14,116 nucleotides of DNA from Gammaproteobacteria bacterium (GCA_002401655.1 NVTT01000010.1:37215-51330); one strand, 5' to 3'; positions 1 to 9,099 are shown, counted from the first letter of the stretch. Program-made: numbers and translations. The notes: generated from the sequence alone by a model not told the origin.

Positions 1-417
1 CCTGGCCCTGGCTCCCCAAAAACGGCGGGCAACGTGTTAGAGCTTTTGAAATCAATAAAAGGAAGGTATCCTATTCTGGGCGTTTGCTTAGGTCATCAAG
101 CGATTATAGAAAGCTACGGCGGTACTGTTGGACATGCCAAAGAAGTGGTACATGGAAAATCGCATAAATTGGATATTACTTCAAACGGTAAAATACTTTT
201 TTCTGGAATCACTCCATTTTATGCGGCTAGATACCACTCTTTAGCGGCAACGACGATGCCAGAAAATCTTGAAATTTTGGCATATTGTGGTGAAGAGGTA
301 ATGATGGTTAGAGAAGCTCAGGATAAAATTATAGGTTTACAGTTTCATCCGGAATCTATTTTGACACCGAATGGTTCTGAATTAATTAAAAGAATATTAA
401 TAAATATAATCAGTTAG
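1..417 (+). CDS. trpG: Anthranilate synthase component II (glutamine amidotransferase), 5' end missing
   Basis: This is the C-terminal part of a class I glutamine amidotransferase. In anthranilate synthase this subunit hydrolyses glutamine and passes ammonia to TrpE, which makes anthranilate from chorismate. The reading frame is open from base 1, so the gene starts outside the window; the GTG at 34 is internal. Visible landmarks are PGPGSP at the very start (the oxyanion-strand motif), GVCLGHQ with the nucleophilic Cys at codon 85-87, and FHPES with the catalytic His (346-348) and Glu (352-354). The stop is TAG at 415-417. The Cys-His-Glu triad is complete. PabA is the closest alternative by sequence, but the position directly before trpD, trpCF, trpB and trpA argues strongly for TrpG. 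Confidence 0.95.
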   Translation, partial: PGPGSPKTAGNVLELLKSIKGRYPILGVCLGHQAIIESYGGTVGHAKEVVHGKSHKLDITSNGKILFSGITPFYAARYHSLAATTMPENLEILAYCGEEVMMVREAQDKIIGLQFHPESILTPNGSELIKRILINIIS

Positions 418-445
418 GTTATCAGGAAAGAACAAGGTTTAACTT

Positions 446-1501
446 ATGCCAAATAAAACACTTGAAAAACTATACGCGGGAAATTCTCTTAGCCGTGAAG
501 AAAGTTATGATATTTTTAGCAAGGTCATCACCGGTACGATGGACTCTCATTTAATCACTAGTTTGTTAATCGCCTTAAAAATAAAAGGAGAAACACCTCT
601 AGAAATTTCAGGTGCAGTTCAAGCATTAAAAGAAAATGCGATCCTTCTACCAACATCAAATCAGACTATTTCTGACTCTTGTGGCACCGGTGGATCGGGG
701 AAGAATACGATTAACATTTCGACCATGGTCGCATTTGTTTTAGCCGAGTATGGATTAGCCATCGCCAAACATGGCAATCGTTCTATTTCATCGCAATGTG
801 GATCTGCCGATGTCTTGGAATCACTAGGGATTAATATTAATTTGACGCCTGAACAAGCAGATATTTGTTTGCATAAAACCAACTTCACATTTCTATTTGC
901 TCCCGATTATCATCCTGGAGTAAAGCATGTTATGCCGGTCAGGAATACATTACAAACGCGAACCATTTTTAATCTTTTAGGTCCATTAATCAATCCTGCA
1001 TCACCAAAATATCAATTGATGGGAATCTATTCTAAAGATTTATGTTTTGCGGCTGCTGAATCGTTACGTCTTTCTGGTTGCCTAGGCGCGATGGTGGTTA
1101 ACAGTGGTGGTTATGATGAAATTACCTTACATAATGAAACCAACGTTGCAGAATTAAGCGATGGCGTTATTTCAGAATATCAAATTTCGCACAAAGATTT
1201 TGGTTTACCAAAAACGGAATCTAGCCACATCGCTGGGCAGGCTCCAGATGTTAATAAACAAATATTAGAAGATGTTCTATCGGGCAATATTAGTGACGGA
1301 AAAAACCGATCCATAGCCTATACAATATCTGCTAATGCGAGTGCACTTCTGAAAATAAATAACAAGGTAGATAGTTTAAAGGAAGGTGCGGAATTAATTA
1401 TGAATCTACTAGAAACTGGGAAATGTATGGCGAAAGTTAATCAAGTGGCCAAATTAACTCAAGAATATAAGTTAACTCAAGAAGCTTGTGTGGAAAGGTA
1501 G
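446..1501 (+). CDS. trpD: Anthranilate phosphoribosyltransferase
   Basis: The enzyme transfers a phosphoribosyl group from PRPP to anthranilate, the second step of tryptophan synthesis, in the cytoplasm. The 351-residue length fits the family. Landmarks in order are the PRPP loop CGTGGSGKNTINIST (residues 79-93), KHGNRSISSQCGSADVLE, the anthranilate-site segment PVRNTLQTRTIFNLLGPLINP, and the metal-binding pair Asp224-Glu225 in GGYDEITL. One unusual feature is residue 84: the family motif is GTGGD, but Ser replaces Asp here. The ATG at 446 is preceded by AAGG at 434-437 with good spacing. The gene lies 28 bp after trpG and 9 bp before trpCF, so it is probably cotranscribed with both. Confidence 0.96.
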   Translation: MPNKTLEKLYAGNSLSREESYDIFSKVITGTMDSHLITSLLIALKIKGETPLEISGAVQALKENAILLPTSNQTISDSCGTGGSGKNTINISTMVAFVLAEYGLAIAKHGNRSISSQCGSADVLESLGININLTPEQADICLHKTNFTFLFAPDYHPGVKHVMPVRNTLQTRTIFNLLGPLINPASPKYQLMGIYSKDLCFAAAESLRLSGCLGAMVVNSGGYDEITLHNETNVAELSDGVISEYQISHKDFGLPKTESSHIAGQAPDVNKQILEDVLSGNISDGKNRSIAYTISANASALLKINNKVDSLKEGAELIMNLLETGKCMAKVNQVAKLTQEYKLTQEACVER

Positions 1502-1510
1502 CATTTTATT

Positions 1511-2968
1511 ATGAGCGATGTTTTAGATAGAATAATCAAACATAAACGATTGGAAGTGGATGAACGTATCAAGTCACGACCGTTGGCAATAATAACTGAA
1601 AATTTAAAACAATCAGATCGAAGCCTGTATTCAAACATTTATGAAAAATCCGTCAATAAGAATCAACCTGCGTATATTTTAGAGTGCAAGAAAGCTTCAC
1701 CGTCAAAGGGGTTAATCAATAAAACATTTGATTTAAACAACATCATTAACATCTACGACAAATACGCTAGTGGCATTTCAGTATTGACAGATAACCATTT
1801 CTTTCAAGGGCGCTTTGAGTACTTAACACAGGCAAAGGCTTTGACAGGCCTACCCATATTATGCAAAGATTTTTTTATCGATAGTTATCAAGTTTATGAA
1901 GCGCGTTATTTCGGTGCAGATGCCATACTCCTCATGCTTTCAGTTTTAGATGATAACACTTATAGACAACTGGCTAAAATAGCATCTGAACTTTCACTTG
2001 ATATTCTAACCGAAGTCCATGATGAGGAAGAACTAAAGCGCGCAATAGAATTAGATGCGAAAATTATAGGGATCAACAATAGAAACTTGAAAGACCTTTC
2101 TATTTCGCTATCAACAACAAAAACATTAGCGCCAAAAATAAAAAACTTAGATAAATCGAACACAAAAACATTAATCATTTCCGAATCTGGAATTAGCAGT
2201 CATAGCGATATCAATAAACTATCCAATATCGTTGATGGCTTTCTGGTTGGTTCTCATTTAATGGCAAGTGATAATTTACATCAATCTTGCAAACAATTAT
2301 TATTCGGAAAAATTAAAATATGTGGTTTAACACGAATAGAAGATGTAGAGAACACAAACAATTCTGGCGCAACTTATGCGGGCTTAATATTCTATAAAGG
2401 ATCGAAACGTGTAATAGATTTAGCCGCAGCTCTTTCTATTATCAATAACGTCGATTTAAATTTTGTTGGCGTATTTGTTAATGAAGATCTAGATATAGTC
2501 ATTCATATAGCCAATCAAATAAACTTATTTGCGGTTCAATTGCACGGTCAAGAAGATGAATCTTATATTTCTAGTTTAAAAAGCATATTACCCAATATTG
2601 AGATATGGAAAGCCGTACCTATTAATGAAAATACGACAACACAATCTTTAGCTGAACAAATAAATCGGTGCGGTGCTGATAAAATTTTGCTGGACACACA
2701 GACCAATGCATTCGGTGGAACGGGTGAACGTTTTAATTGGAAGATCATCAAACAATTAGATAGCGTTCTAAATAAAAATAGACAAGTAAACAAAGATGTA
2801 GTCCTTGCCGGTGGGTTGTCCGATAGTAATATAGATCAAGCAAAAAATTATGGGTGTAATATTCTGGATGTAAATTCAGGTATCGAAATTTCACCCGGTA
2901 TAAAATCTAAAGAAAAAATGAAGAATTTATTTAATCAGATAGCATCTAGGAATACAGGTAATGAATAA
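1511..2968 (+). CDS. trpCF: Fused indole-3-glycerol-phosphate synthase / phosphoribosylanthranilate isomerase
   Basis: This bifunctional enzyme has two TIM-barrel domains and catalyses two consecutive steps: isomerisation of phosphoribosyl-anthranilate and ring closure to indole-3-glycerol phosphate. Residues 1 to about 262 are the synthase: Glu58 and Lys60 in [10 protein letters not shown], Lys119 in CKDFF, Glu168 in [17 protein letters not shown] (186-193) and ISESGI (223-228). Residues from about 267 to 485 are the isomerase: KICGLT with general base Cys271, VQLHG (342-346), LLDT with general acid Asp395, then FGGTG and [11 protein letters not shown]. Both active sites look complete. This TrpC-TrpF fusion order is typical of enteric bacteria and their relatives. 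The start ATG 1511 has GGAAAGG at 1492-1498, with rather long spacing. The 3' end overlaps trpB by 8 bp. Confidence 0.97.
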   Translation: MSDVLDRIIKHKRLEVDERIKSRPLAIITENLKQSDRSLYSNIYEKSVNKNQPAYILECKKASPSKGLINKTFDLNNIINIYDKYASGISVLTDNHFFQGRFEYLTQAKALTGLPILCKDFFIDSYQVYEARYFGADAILLMLSVLDDNTYRQLAKIASELSLDILTEVHDEEELKRAIELDAKIIGINNRNLKDLSISLSTTKTLAPKIKNLDKSNTKTLIISESGISSHSDINKLSNIVDGFLVGSHLMASDNLHQSCKQLLFGKIKICGLTRIEDVENTNNSGATYAGLIFYKGSKRVIDLAAALSIINNVDLNFVGVFVNEDLDIVIHIANQINLFAVQLHGQEDESYISSLKSILPNIEIWKAVPINENTTTQSLAEQINRCGADKILLDTQTNAFGGTGERFNWKIIKQLDSVLNKNRQVNKDVVLAGGLSDSNIDQAKNYGCNILDVNSGIEISPGIKSKEKMKNLFNQIASRNTGNE

Positions 2969-4238
2969 AATTGGAAATTCAATAGCATCTGAGTCTGGAA
3001 CTGAGTCTAGATTGCAATCTAGAACAGATTCAGAACAACCTATCCTAGACCGCTACTTTGGGGAATTTGGTGGGATGTTTGTCCCAGAACTATTAGTTCC
3101 TGCACTATTGGAATTAGAGAAAGCTTTTGTGAATTCACAATCAGACGAAGAGTTTAAAAGTGAATTTGAAGATTTACTAACCAACTATGCTGGTCGCCCT
3201 ACTCCATTAACTTTAACCCGAAATTTTTCACCTAATAAAAAGGTTAAAATATATTTAAAACGAGAAGATCTTTTACATGGAGGCGCACATAAAACCAATC
3301 AAGTTTTAGGCCAGGCTTTACTAGCAAAAAGAATGGGTAAGAAAAAAATCATTGCTGAAACAGGTGCGGGTCAACACGGCGTTGCCACCGCAATAGCATG
3401 CTCACTATTAGGTTTAGAATGTAAGATCTATATGGGTGAAAAAGATTGCCAACGCCAACAACCTAATGTCTATCGCATGGAATTAATGGGTGCAACCGTC
3501 ATTCCCGTTACTGCCGGTAGTGGTACTTTAAAGGATGCCGTGAATGAAGCTTTAAGAGACTGGACAAGCTCTTACAAAGATTCTCATTATCTTTTGGGCA
3601 CTGCAGCAGGACCACACCCCTTTCCCACAATGGTAAGAGAATTTCAAAAAATGATAGGCATAGAAGCCAAACAACAATTAAAAAAACAAGCGAACTGTTT
3701 ACCCGATTACGCAATTGCTTGTGTTGGCGGCGGATCAAATGCCATTGGTTTGTTTGCTGATTTTATTGATGATACTTCCGTTAAGCTAGTCGGCGTAGAA
3801 CCCGCCGGAAAAGGGTTAGATACTAATCAACATGGTGCTACTTTAAATAAAGGCAAAAAGGGAATTTTACATGGTACTCATACCTTTGTTATGCAAGACA
3901 GTGATGGACAAATCGAAGAGTCTTATTCTGTTTCAGCCGGATTAGATTATCCAGCCGTAGGACCGCAACACGCATATTTAAAAGAAATTGGACGCGTCCA
4001 ATACGAAGCTGTCACAGATGAACAAGCTCTATCTGCTTTTAAATATCTTTCGCGATGCGAAGGGATTATTCCGGCGCTAGAATCTTCACACGCTCTCGCC
4101 TATGCTTATAAATTGGCGCAAGAATTGACGGAAGAAACGATTATCTTAGTCAATCTATCGGGGCGGGGCGACAAAGATCTTGAATACGTTCGTTCACTCG
4201 AGTTATCGAAAATAGAAAACCTAGGAGAAATAAAATGA
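2961..4238 (+). CDS. trpB: Tryptophan synthase beta chain
   Basis: This PLP enzyme condenses indole with serine to give tryptophan, working in an alpha2-beta2 complex with TrpA. Landmarks are the start of the conserved fold at [16 protein letters not shown] (about residue 30), the PLP lysine Lys111 in [12 protein letters not shown], the catalytic Glu in AETGAGQHG, the phosphate loop [17 protein letters not shown], and LSGRGDKD near the C terminus. The E. coli lysine is residue 87, so this protein carries about 24 extra N-terminal residues, rich in Ser, Glu, Arg and Thr. No other in-frame ATG lies before the conserved fold, and AGGAA at 2948-2952 precedes ATG 2961, so the extension is probably real. 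The gene overlaps trpCF by 8 bp and trpA by 4 bp. Confidence 0.97.
   Translation: MNKIGNSIASESGTESRLQSRTDSEQPILDRYFGEFGGMFVPELLVPALLELEKAFVNSQSDEEFKSEFEDLLTNYAGRPTPLTLTRNFSPNKKVKIYLKREDLLHGGAHKTNQVLGQALLAKRMGKKKIIAETGAGQHGVATAIACSLLGLECKIYMGEKDCQRQQPNVYRMELMGATVIPVTAGSGTLKDAVNEALRDWTSSYKDSHYLLGTAAGPHPFPTMVREFQKMIGIEAKQQLKKQANCLPDYAIACVGGGSNAIGLFADFIDDTSVKLVGVEPAGKGLDTNQHGATLNKGKKGILHGTHTFVMQDSDGQIEESYSVSAGLDYPAVGPQHAYLKEIGRVQYEAVTDEQALSAFKYLSRCEGIIPALESSHALAYAYKLAQELTEETIILVNLSGRGDKDLEYVRSLELSKIENLGEIK
2991..3038 (+). repeat. Degenerate 12-nt tandem repeat with an embedded 18-bp palindrome, in trpB
   Basis: Four 12-nt units run from 2991 to 3038 and encode the residue quartets [12 protein letters not shown] and DSEQ of the TrpB N-terminal extension. 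The first two units share GAGTCTGGA / GAGTCTAGA (8 of 9 bases). Bases 3006-3023, TCTAGATTGCAATCTAGA, form a perfect 18-bp palindrome across units 1-3. I infer that slippage or local duplication built the extension. In RNA the palindrome could form a 7-bp stem with a TGCA loop, 45 nt downstream of the start codon. Confidence 0.75.
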
Positions 4239-5041
4239 GCAATCGCTACCAGTTTCTTTTTAAGCAATTAAAACAAAAAAATGAACGGGCTTTTGTACCT
4301 TTTGTGACTCTTTGTGATCCAAATTACGACCTCAGCTTAAAGATTGTTCGTACGCTAATTGAAAGTGGAGCAGATGCTTTAGAGCTAGGGCTTCCTTTCT
4401 CCGATCCGGTTGCTGATGGATTAGTTATTCAACAAGCTTCCATTCGTGCGTTAAAATCCGGCGCTAGTATCGACAATTGTTTTCGGTTAATCGAAACTAT
4501 CAGAAAAGAATACCCCGACATTCCGATTGGCTTACTAGTTTATTCAAATCTTGTTGTTTGCAATTCGATAGAAAGTTTTTATTTGAAAGCTAAAAATGCA
4601 GGTGTCGATTCGGTATTAATTGCTGATGTTCCCTTTTTGGAATCACAACCTTTTACCAATGAAGCAAACAAGCTAGGAATTCAACCTATATTCCTTGCGC
4701 CACCAAATGCCTCTAAAAAATTATTAAAATCAATTGCAAGTGAAGCAAAAGGTTATATCTATTTATTGAGCAGAGCTGGTGTTACTGGAACAGATGTATC
4801 CGTAGAAATGCCAATAACAAATGTCCTCAAACAATTGTCTGATTATAATGCTCCTCCTAGTCTTTTAGGATTTGGCATTTCTAATACAAACCAAGTAGAG
4901 GAAGCTATTAAAAGTGATATTGGTGGTGTTATCAGTGGCTCAGCAGTCGTTTCTATTATTGCTAAAAATCTAGAAAACGAATCTAAATTGATTGAACAAC
5001 TGGGAGAATTTATTGCGGATATGAAACAAGCAACCCGTTAA
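4235..5041 (+). CDS. trpA: Tryptophan synthase alpha chain
   Basis: The enzyme cleaves indole-3-glycerol phosphate to indole, which is channelled to TrpB. The 268-residue length is standard. The catalytic Glu50 and Asp61 lie in [14 protein letters not shown]. Other family marks are [14 protein letters not shown] and the phosphate-binding GFGISN and GVISGSAVV segments. Near the N terminus FVTLCDPN replaces the usual GDP-type loop, a minor variation. The start codon overlaps the trpB stop as ATGA (4235-4238), and AGGAG at 4223-4227 gives a strong ribosome binding site, so translational coupling is likely. This is the last trp gene. Its TAA (5039-5041) overlaps the stop codon of the convergent gene, and no hairpin terminator is visible. 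Confidence 0.97.
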   Translation: MSNRYQFLFKQLKQKNERAFVPFVTLCDPNYDLSLKIVRTLIESGADALELGLPFSDPVADGLVIQQASIRALKSGASIDNCFRLIETIRKEYPDIPIGLLVYSNLVVCNSIESFYLKAKNAGVDSVLIADVPFLESQPFTNEANKLGIQPIFLAPPNASKKLLKSIASEAKGYIYLLSRAGVTGTDVSVEMPITNVLKQLSDYNAPPSLLGFGISNTNQVEEAIKSDIGGVISGSAVVSIIAKNLENESKLIEQLGEFIADMKQATR

Positions 5042-6816
5042 TTGGGGTCCCTTTTCTTAACGTTATAAACTTCGATCCAATCTCCAGCAGAACGAGTGCC
5101 AATGCCTTTTTTGAGTTGAGCTTTAATGGGTTCAAAATGAAATAAACTCGTTTGTTGTTCAGCGTAATGTTTTACTTTTTCAGAAACAAAAATCTGGCCC
5201 GGTTCAGCCATTGATTCTATACGCGATGCCATACTCACTGCATTCCCTTCAAGATCAGAATTATCTGTCACTTCATTATGCACGATAGTCACTTGCCCTA
5301 AATCAATTCCAATTCTTAATTCAAATTGTGCGGCCATTAAAACATCTCTAACCATCCAAGCACATTCAACGGCAGCATTCGCATTTTTAAAAGTTGCTCT
5401 CAGTGAATCGCCCTCCATATTAGGATAGCTTGCATTCCATCTTGCTAAAATGGGTTTTAACAATCCTCTAAACAAAGATAGCTTTTCCTTAATAGTCGCA
5501 TCATTCCATTGTGTGAAATCTTTTAAATCAATAAACAAAACACTAAAATTTCTAATTTGATCAATTTCATATTCAGCTGCTAGCTCTAACAATCTAGGCC
5601 AAAATCGATCTTTAATTCCTGCAACCGCTTCTTTTAATTCTTTTTGCATCTTTCGATCAGCACGCAGAGAAAGCTGAGCATTTTGAATCCGACTTGCCTC
5701 TTCTTTTAGCGACGTTTCTAAATCTTCAATCGCAAACGAACCGGCTTCATCCACCACTAATTGAACTAACGCACCACCCGCAACATCTTTAACCGATCTC
5801 AAGCGCAATGAAACTCCCCAATGACAAGCCTGCAAGTGTTCGATAAGAATGGGTAACGTCGCAATTTCTGTATTGGTTAGTCTAAAATCGTATTTCAAAT
5901 CAATGGTTAAACACTCAGCATACATGCGTTCAAATTCATGAGGTGCATATTGGGTTTTATCATTTGAATCTTGATCCCAATAGGCAAATTCGCATCGAAT
6001 CCCGCTAATGTCCCAACCAATGGAGTTAATATTAAACAATGTGACATCGGTTATGTTAGCTTTTGATAAATTCGCGTCGGATAAATTTGCACCACTGAGA
6101 TCACATGATTTCAAATTCGCAGACTCAAAAATAACACCTGAAAGATCCAAAGATGACAAGTTAACTCTGCTTAAATTAGCATTTCTAAATTGTGCGTTCT
6201 TCAATATCGTGGCGGCTAACAAGGCAGAGGAAAGATCCGCATCATTAAAAATAGCTTTTGATAAATTGGCGCCGCGTAAATCGACTCTTTGCAAACTCGC
6301 ATTACTCAAATCTTTTCCGCTTAAATTTTGTTTTCGTAAATCACACCCATCAAGATTAATACCTCTTAAATCAATGCTTTGTAGGTCAATACAACTTAAA
6401 TCTGTATTAACGATCATGGTTTTCTTAAAGGAAGCGGTTAGAAAGTTTACGTCATTAAGCAAGCATTTTCTGAAGGAGGTTAACTCGAGTTTGGTTGCAA
6501 TCAGTTTTGCACGACTAAAGTCGCAATGGGTAAATTCAGAACCCGTTAGGTCCGCTGAAATAAAGCTAGTACCACGTAAATTACAGTGATAGAAGTGACA
6601 GTTTATAAACTGAACATTAGAAAAATCTAGGCCTGACAATTCTAAATCATGAAAATCTTCGTCTTCAAAGACTATGTCTGAATTTTTATTAGCTTGCTTC
6701 CATCCTGGCCAAATAACAGGATCAAGTAATGCTAAGGGTTCCGATAAGACCACAGGTTCAATATAAGTTGATGATTCGACTTGGTTTTTTCTTAATGTAT
6801 GTATCGTATTTAGCAT
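5038..6816 (-). CDS. Pentapeptide-repeat protein with C-terminal class III adenylate/guanylate cyclase-like domain
   Basis: This 592-residue fusion has no gene name that I recognise. Residues 46-260 form 43 pentapeptide repeats, with a Leu, Phe or Ile at every fifth position (50, 55, up to 260) and no break in register. This predicts a right-handed quadrilateral beta-helix of nearly 11 coils. Residues about 270-360 are unassigned alpha/beta sequence. Residues about 361-405 are charged and probably a helical or coiled-coil linker. Residues about 422-588 are a class III cyclase homology domain: metal-binding Asp430 (FIDLKDFT) and Asp470 (EGDS), the purine-site Asp521 (DLEG) and transition-state Arg532 are present. 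The purine-site Lys is Asn466 and the transition-state Asn is Ser528. No signal peptide or membrane segment is seen, so it is probably cytoplasmic. The ATG at 6816 lacks a clear ribosome binding site. Whether it makes a cyclic nucleotide is open. Confidence 0.9.
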   Translation of the reverse strand: MLNTIHTLRKNQVESSTYIEPVVLSEPLALLDPVIWPGWKQANKNSDIVFEDEDFHDLELSGLDFSNVQFINCHFYHCNLRGTSFISADLTGSEFTHCDFSRAKLIATKLELTSFRKCLLNDVNFLTASFKKTMIVNTDLSCIDLQSIDLRGINLDGCDLRKQNLSGKDLSNASLQRVDLRGANLSKAIFNDADLSSALLAATILKNAQFRNANLSRVNLSSLDLSGVIFESANLKSCDLSGANLSDANLSKANITDVTLFNINSIGWDISGIRCEFAYWDQDSNDKTQYAPHEFERMYAECLTIDLKYDFRLTNTEIATLPILIEHLQACHWGVSLRLRSVKDVAGGALVQLVVDEAGSFAIEDLETSLKEEASRIQNAQLSLRADRKMQKELKEAVAGIKDRFWPRLLELAAEYEIDQIRNFSVLFIDLKDFTQWNDATIKEKLSLFRGLLKPILARWNASYPNMEGDSLRATFKNANAAVECAWMVRDVLMAAQFELRIGIDLGQVTIVHNEVTDNSDLEGNAVSMASRIESMAEPGQIFVSEKVKHYAEQQTSLFHFEPIKAQLKKGIGTRSAGDWIEVYNVKKRDPN

Positions 6817-6924
6817 TGACTAGTGTATTTGTTGTTATTCCTGAGCACAAAACAATTAGTGAACAAGCTGTTAAAAAGCTTAATCCTTTCAAGCTGGACA
6901 ACTATGTTCTTGAAAGAGTTAAAT

Positions 6925-6953
6925 ATTAGAACACTTTATTTCAATAATATCAA
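6925..6953 (-). promoter_or_regulatory. Predicted sigma70-type promoter of the pentapeptide-cyclase gene
   Basis: Read on the minus strand, TTGATA (6953-6948) is followed by a 17-bp spacer and TCTAAT (6930-6925), each 5 of 6 to consensus. The start of transcription would be near 6918, leaving a leader of about 100 nt. The leader contains two inverted repeats: TTCAAG/CTTGAA (6888-6893 with 6909-6914) and AAGCT/AGCTT (6865-6869 with 6877-6881). The gene is therefore probably transcribed separately from uvrB, which ends 180 bp upstream of it on the same strand. Confidence 0.6.
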
Positions 6954-6994
6954 TAAGTAACATGAGTTTCTTAAACTAGTTTATAGTCTACGCT

Positions 6995-7012
6995 AGCTAT
7001 TTAAAAATAGCT
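6995..7012. repeat. Inverted repeat across the uvrB stop codon
   Basis: AGCTATTT (6995-7002) and AAATAGCT (7005-7012) form a perfect 8-bp inverted repeat that includes the uvrB stop codon. A 10-bp palindrome, AAACTAGTTT, lies just downstream at 6973-6982. Neither has a following T-tract on the minus strand, so a standard terminator call is not justified. The hairpin may protect the 3' end of the uvrB mRNA. Confidence 0.5.
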
Positions 7013-9000
7013 TCTCTCAATAAACTAATCTCATCCCTATGTTTAGCCGCTTTTTCAAATTCAAGATTTCTTGCCGCTTCCATCATTTTATTTTCAAGTT
7101 CTTTTATCGCTTTACTCGCTTGGGCTGGTGTTCTGACTTTATATTCCGCTGATTTTTCGGCTACTCTTCTTTGTTTTGATAGTTGAGAAACACTAAATTT
7201 CTCGCCGGTTTGCATAATGTCGTCAATCCCCTTAGTGACTCCAACCGGTGTTATATTATTATCAAGATTATGCTGATGTTGAATAACTCGTCGCCTATCA
7301 GTCTCATCTAATGCTCGCCGCATTGATCCAGTAATTTTATCCGCATACAAGATCGCTCGTCCATTGAGATTTCTTGCCGCCCGTCCAATGGTTTGTATCA
7401 ATGAGCGCTCTGACCTTAAAAAGCCTTCCTTATCGGCATCTAAAATAGCGACTAAAGATACTTCTGGCATATCTAAACCTTCACGTAATAAGTTAATGCC
7501 TACTAACACATCAAACACGCCTCTACGCAAATCTTGGATAATTTCCATTCTCTCTACGGTATCAATATCCGAATGTAAATAACGAACTCGCGCGCCATGT
7601 TCTGTCAAATAATCGGTTAAATCCTCAGCCATCCGTTTGGTTAGAGTGGTCACTAAAACTCGTTCGTTAATCGCCGCCTTTTTTCTTATTTCTGAAAGTA
7701 AATCATCGACTTGGGTTGATACTGGACGAATTTCGACTTGTGGATCCAGTAAGCCTGTCGGTCTAACAACTTGCTCGACAATTTGCCCAGAATTTTCTTT
7801 TTCGTAATTAGCTGGTGTTGCCGATACAAAAATAGTTTGCGGTGCAAGAGCTTCAAACTCGTCAAAGCGAAGCGGGCGGTTATCGAGTGCAGAAGGTAAT
7901 CGAAATCCATATTCCACTAAATTTTCTTTTCGCGATCGATCACCTTTATACATTGCGCCAATTTGAGAAACCATCACATGGGATTCATCAATAATTAATA
8001 GTGCGTCTTTAGGTAAGTAATCAAAAAGTGTTGGGGGATGTTCACCCGGTTTTCTCCCCGACATAAATCGAGAGTAATTTTCAATTCCAGAGCAATATCC
8101 TAACTCCTGCATCATTTCAATATCAAAACGAACTCTTTGTTCTAGACGCTGATACTCGACTAGTTTGTTCATTTCTTCAAATTGAACTAAACGACTTTTT
8201 AGCTCAACCTTAATTTCTTCGATTGAGTCTAATATGGTTTGCCGAGCTGTAACGTAGTGAGACTTGGGGAAAATAGTAGCTCTAGGTAGCTTTTTAAAAA
8301 CTTCTCCCGTCAATGGATCAAACAAACTGATATTATCAACCTCTTCATCAAAGAGTTCTATACGAATTGCATTTCTCTCTGATTCCGCAGGAAAAATATC
8401 AATTACATCCCCTCTTACACGGTAAGTCCCGCGCTGGAGATCGGTGTCATTTCTAGTAAATTGTAATTCGGCTAATTTAATTAAAATGGCTCGTTGACTA
8501 ATTTTATCGCCAAGCTTTAGATGCATCACCATGCCATGAAACTGCTTGGGATCACCTAACCCATAAATAGCAGATACTGACGCGACAATTATGGAATCTC
8601 TGCGCTCTAATAACGCTCGAGTAGCCGATAGTCGCATTTGCTCAATATGATCATTAATCGACGCATCCTTTTCGATGAAGGTATCACTACTAGCGACATA
8701 AGCTTCCGGTTGATAGTAGTCGTAATAAGATACAAAATATTCCACCGCATTCTCTGGAAAAAATGATTTCATCTCTCCATACAATTGAGCAGCTAGCGTT
8801 TTATTCGGCGCCAAAATGAGCGTTGGTCTGCCAGTTTTTTGGATGATATTAGCGACGGTAAAGGTTTTACCGGATCCGGTTACGCCTAAAAGAGTTTGAT
8901 GACTTAATCCATTCTCTAATCCTTCCATCAGTTCTTCAATCGCTTTGGGTTGATCGCCAGCAGGTTTGAAAGGAGATTTTAAGTTAAATTTTTGTGTCAT
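6997..9000 (-). CDS. uvrB: UvrABC system protein B (excinuclease damage-recognition subunit)
   Basis: UvrB takes damaged DNA from UvrA, verifies the lesion and recruits UvrC in nucleotide excision repair. The 667-residue protein matches the family length. Seen in order: Walker A GVTGSGKT (39-46, Lys45), the damage-probing beta-hairpin tyrosines Tyr92, Tyr93, Tyr95 and Tyr96 in [10 protein letters not shown], Walker B DESH (338-341), the helicase motifs VSATP and [10 protein letters not shown], and the C-terminal UVR domain (from about residue 630), which binds UvrC. Residue numbers coincide with E. coli UvrB, which supports ATG 9000 as the start. A GGAA lies just upstream of the start. I found no CTG-N10-CAG LexA box between 9001 and 9155, so SOS control is not visible here. 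Confidence 0.98.
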   Translation of the reverse strand: MTQKFNLKSPFKPAGDQPKAIEELMEGLENGLSHQTLLGVTGSGKTFTVANIIQKTGRPTLILAPNKTLAAQLYGEMKSFFPENAVEYFVSYYDYYQPEAYVASSDTFIEKDASINDHIEQMRLSATRALLERRDSIIVASVSAIYGLGDPKQFHGMVMHLKLGDKISQRAILIKLAELQFTRNDTDLQRGTYRVRGDVIDIFPAESERNAIRIELFDEEVDNISLFDPLTGEVFKKLPRATIFPKSHYVTARQTILDSIEEIKVELKSRLVQFEEMNKLVEYQRLEQRVRFDIEMMQELGYCSGIENYSRFMSGRKPGEHPPTLFDYLPKDALLIIDESHVMVSQIGAMYKGDRSRKENLVEYGFRLPSALDNRPLRFDEFEALAPQTIFVSATPANYEKENSGQIVEQVVRPTGLLDPQVEIRPVSTQVDDLLSEIRKKAAINERVLVTTLTKRMAEDLTDYLTEHGARVRYLHSDIDTVERMEIIQDLRRGVFDVLVGINLLREGLDMPEVSLVAILDADKEGFLRSERSLIQTIGRAARNLNGRAILYADKITGSMRRALDETDRRRVIQHQHNLDNNITPVGVTKGIDDIMQTGEKFSVSQLSKQRRVAEKSAEYKVRTPAQASKAIKELENKMMEAARNLEFEKAAKHRDEISLLREAIFK

Positions 9001-9047
9001 TTTGTTCCATTGGGGTCAATTTGGTTCATAGTATTACTTTTAGATCT

Positions 9048-9075
9048 ATCTTATTTTATTCGCTGTCGGTTACAA
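9048..9075 (-). promoter_or_regulatory. Possible uvrB promoter
   Basis: On the minus strand TTGTAA (9075-9070), a 16-bp spacer and TAAGAT (9053-9048) lie 48 bp upstream of the uvrB ATG. Each hexamer matches only 4 of 6 consensus bases, so this is a weak prediction. Confidence 0.35.
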
Positions 9076-9099
9076 TTACCATGTTATTCATAGATGGTT

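Noticed and set aside
34..417. trpG starting at GTG 34
   Set aside because: The frame is open from base 1 and the upstream codons encode the conserved PGPG motif, so GTG 34 is internal.
6008..6589. Long plus-strand frame of 193 codons opposite the pentapeptide repeats
   Set aside because: It mirrors the five-codon periodicity of the real gene on the other strand, has no ribosome binding site and no recognisable domain.
6729..6929. Plus-strand frame of 66 codons overlapping the start of the cyclase-like gene
   Set aside because: It covers the gene's leader and promoter on the opposite strand, and has no ribosome binding site or family signature.
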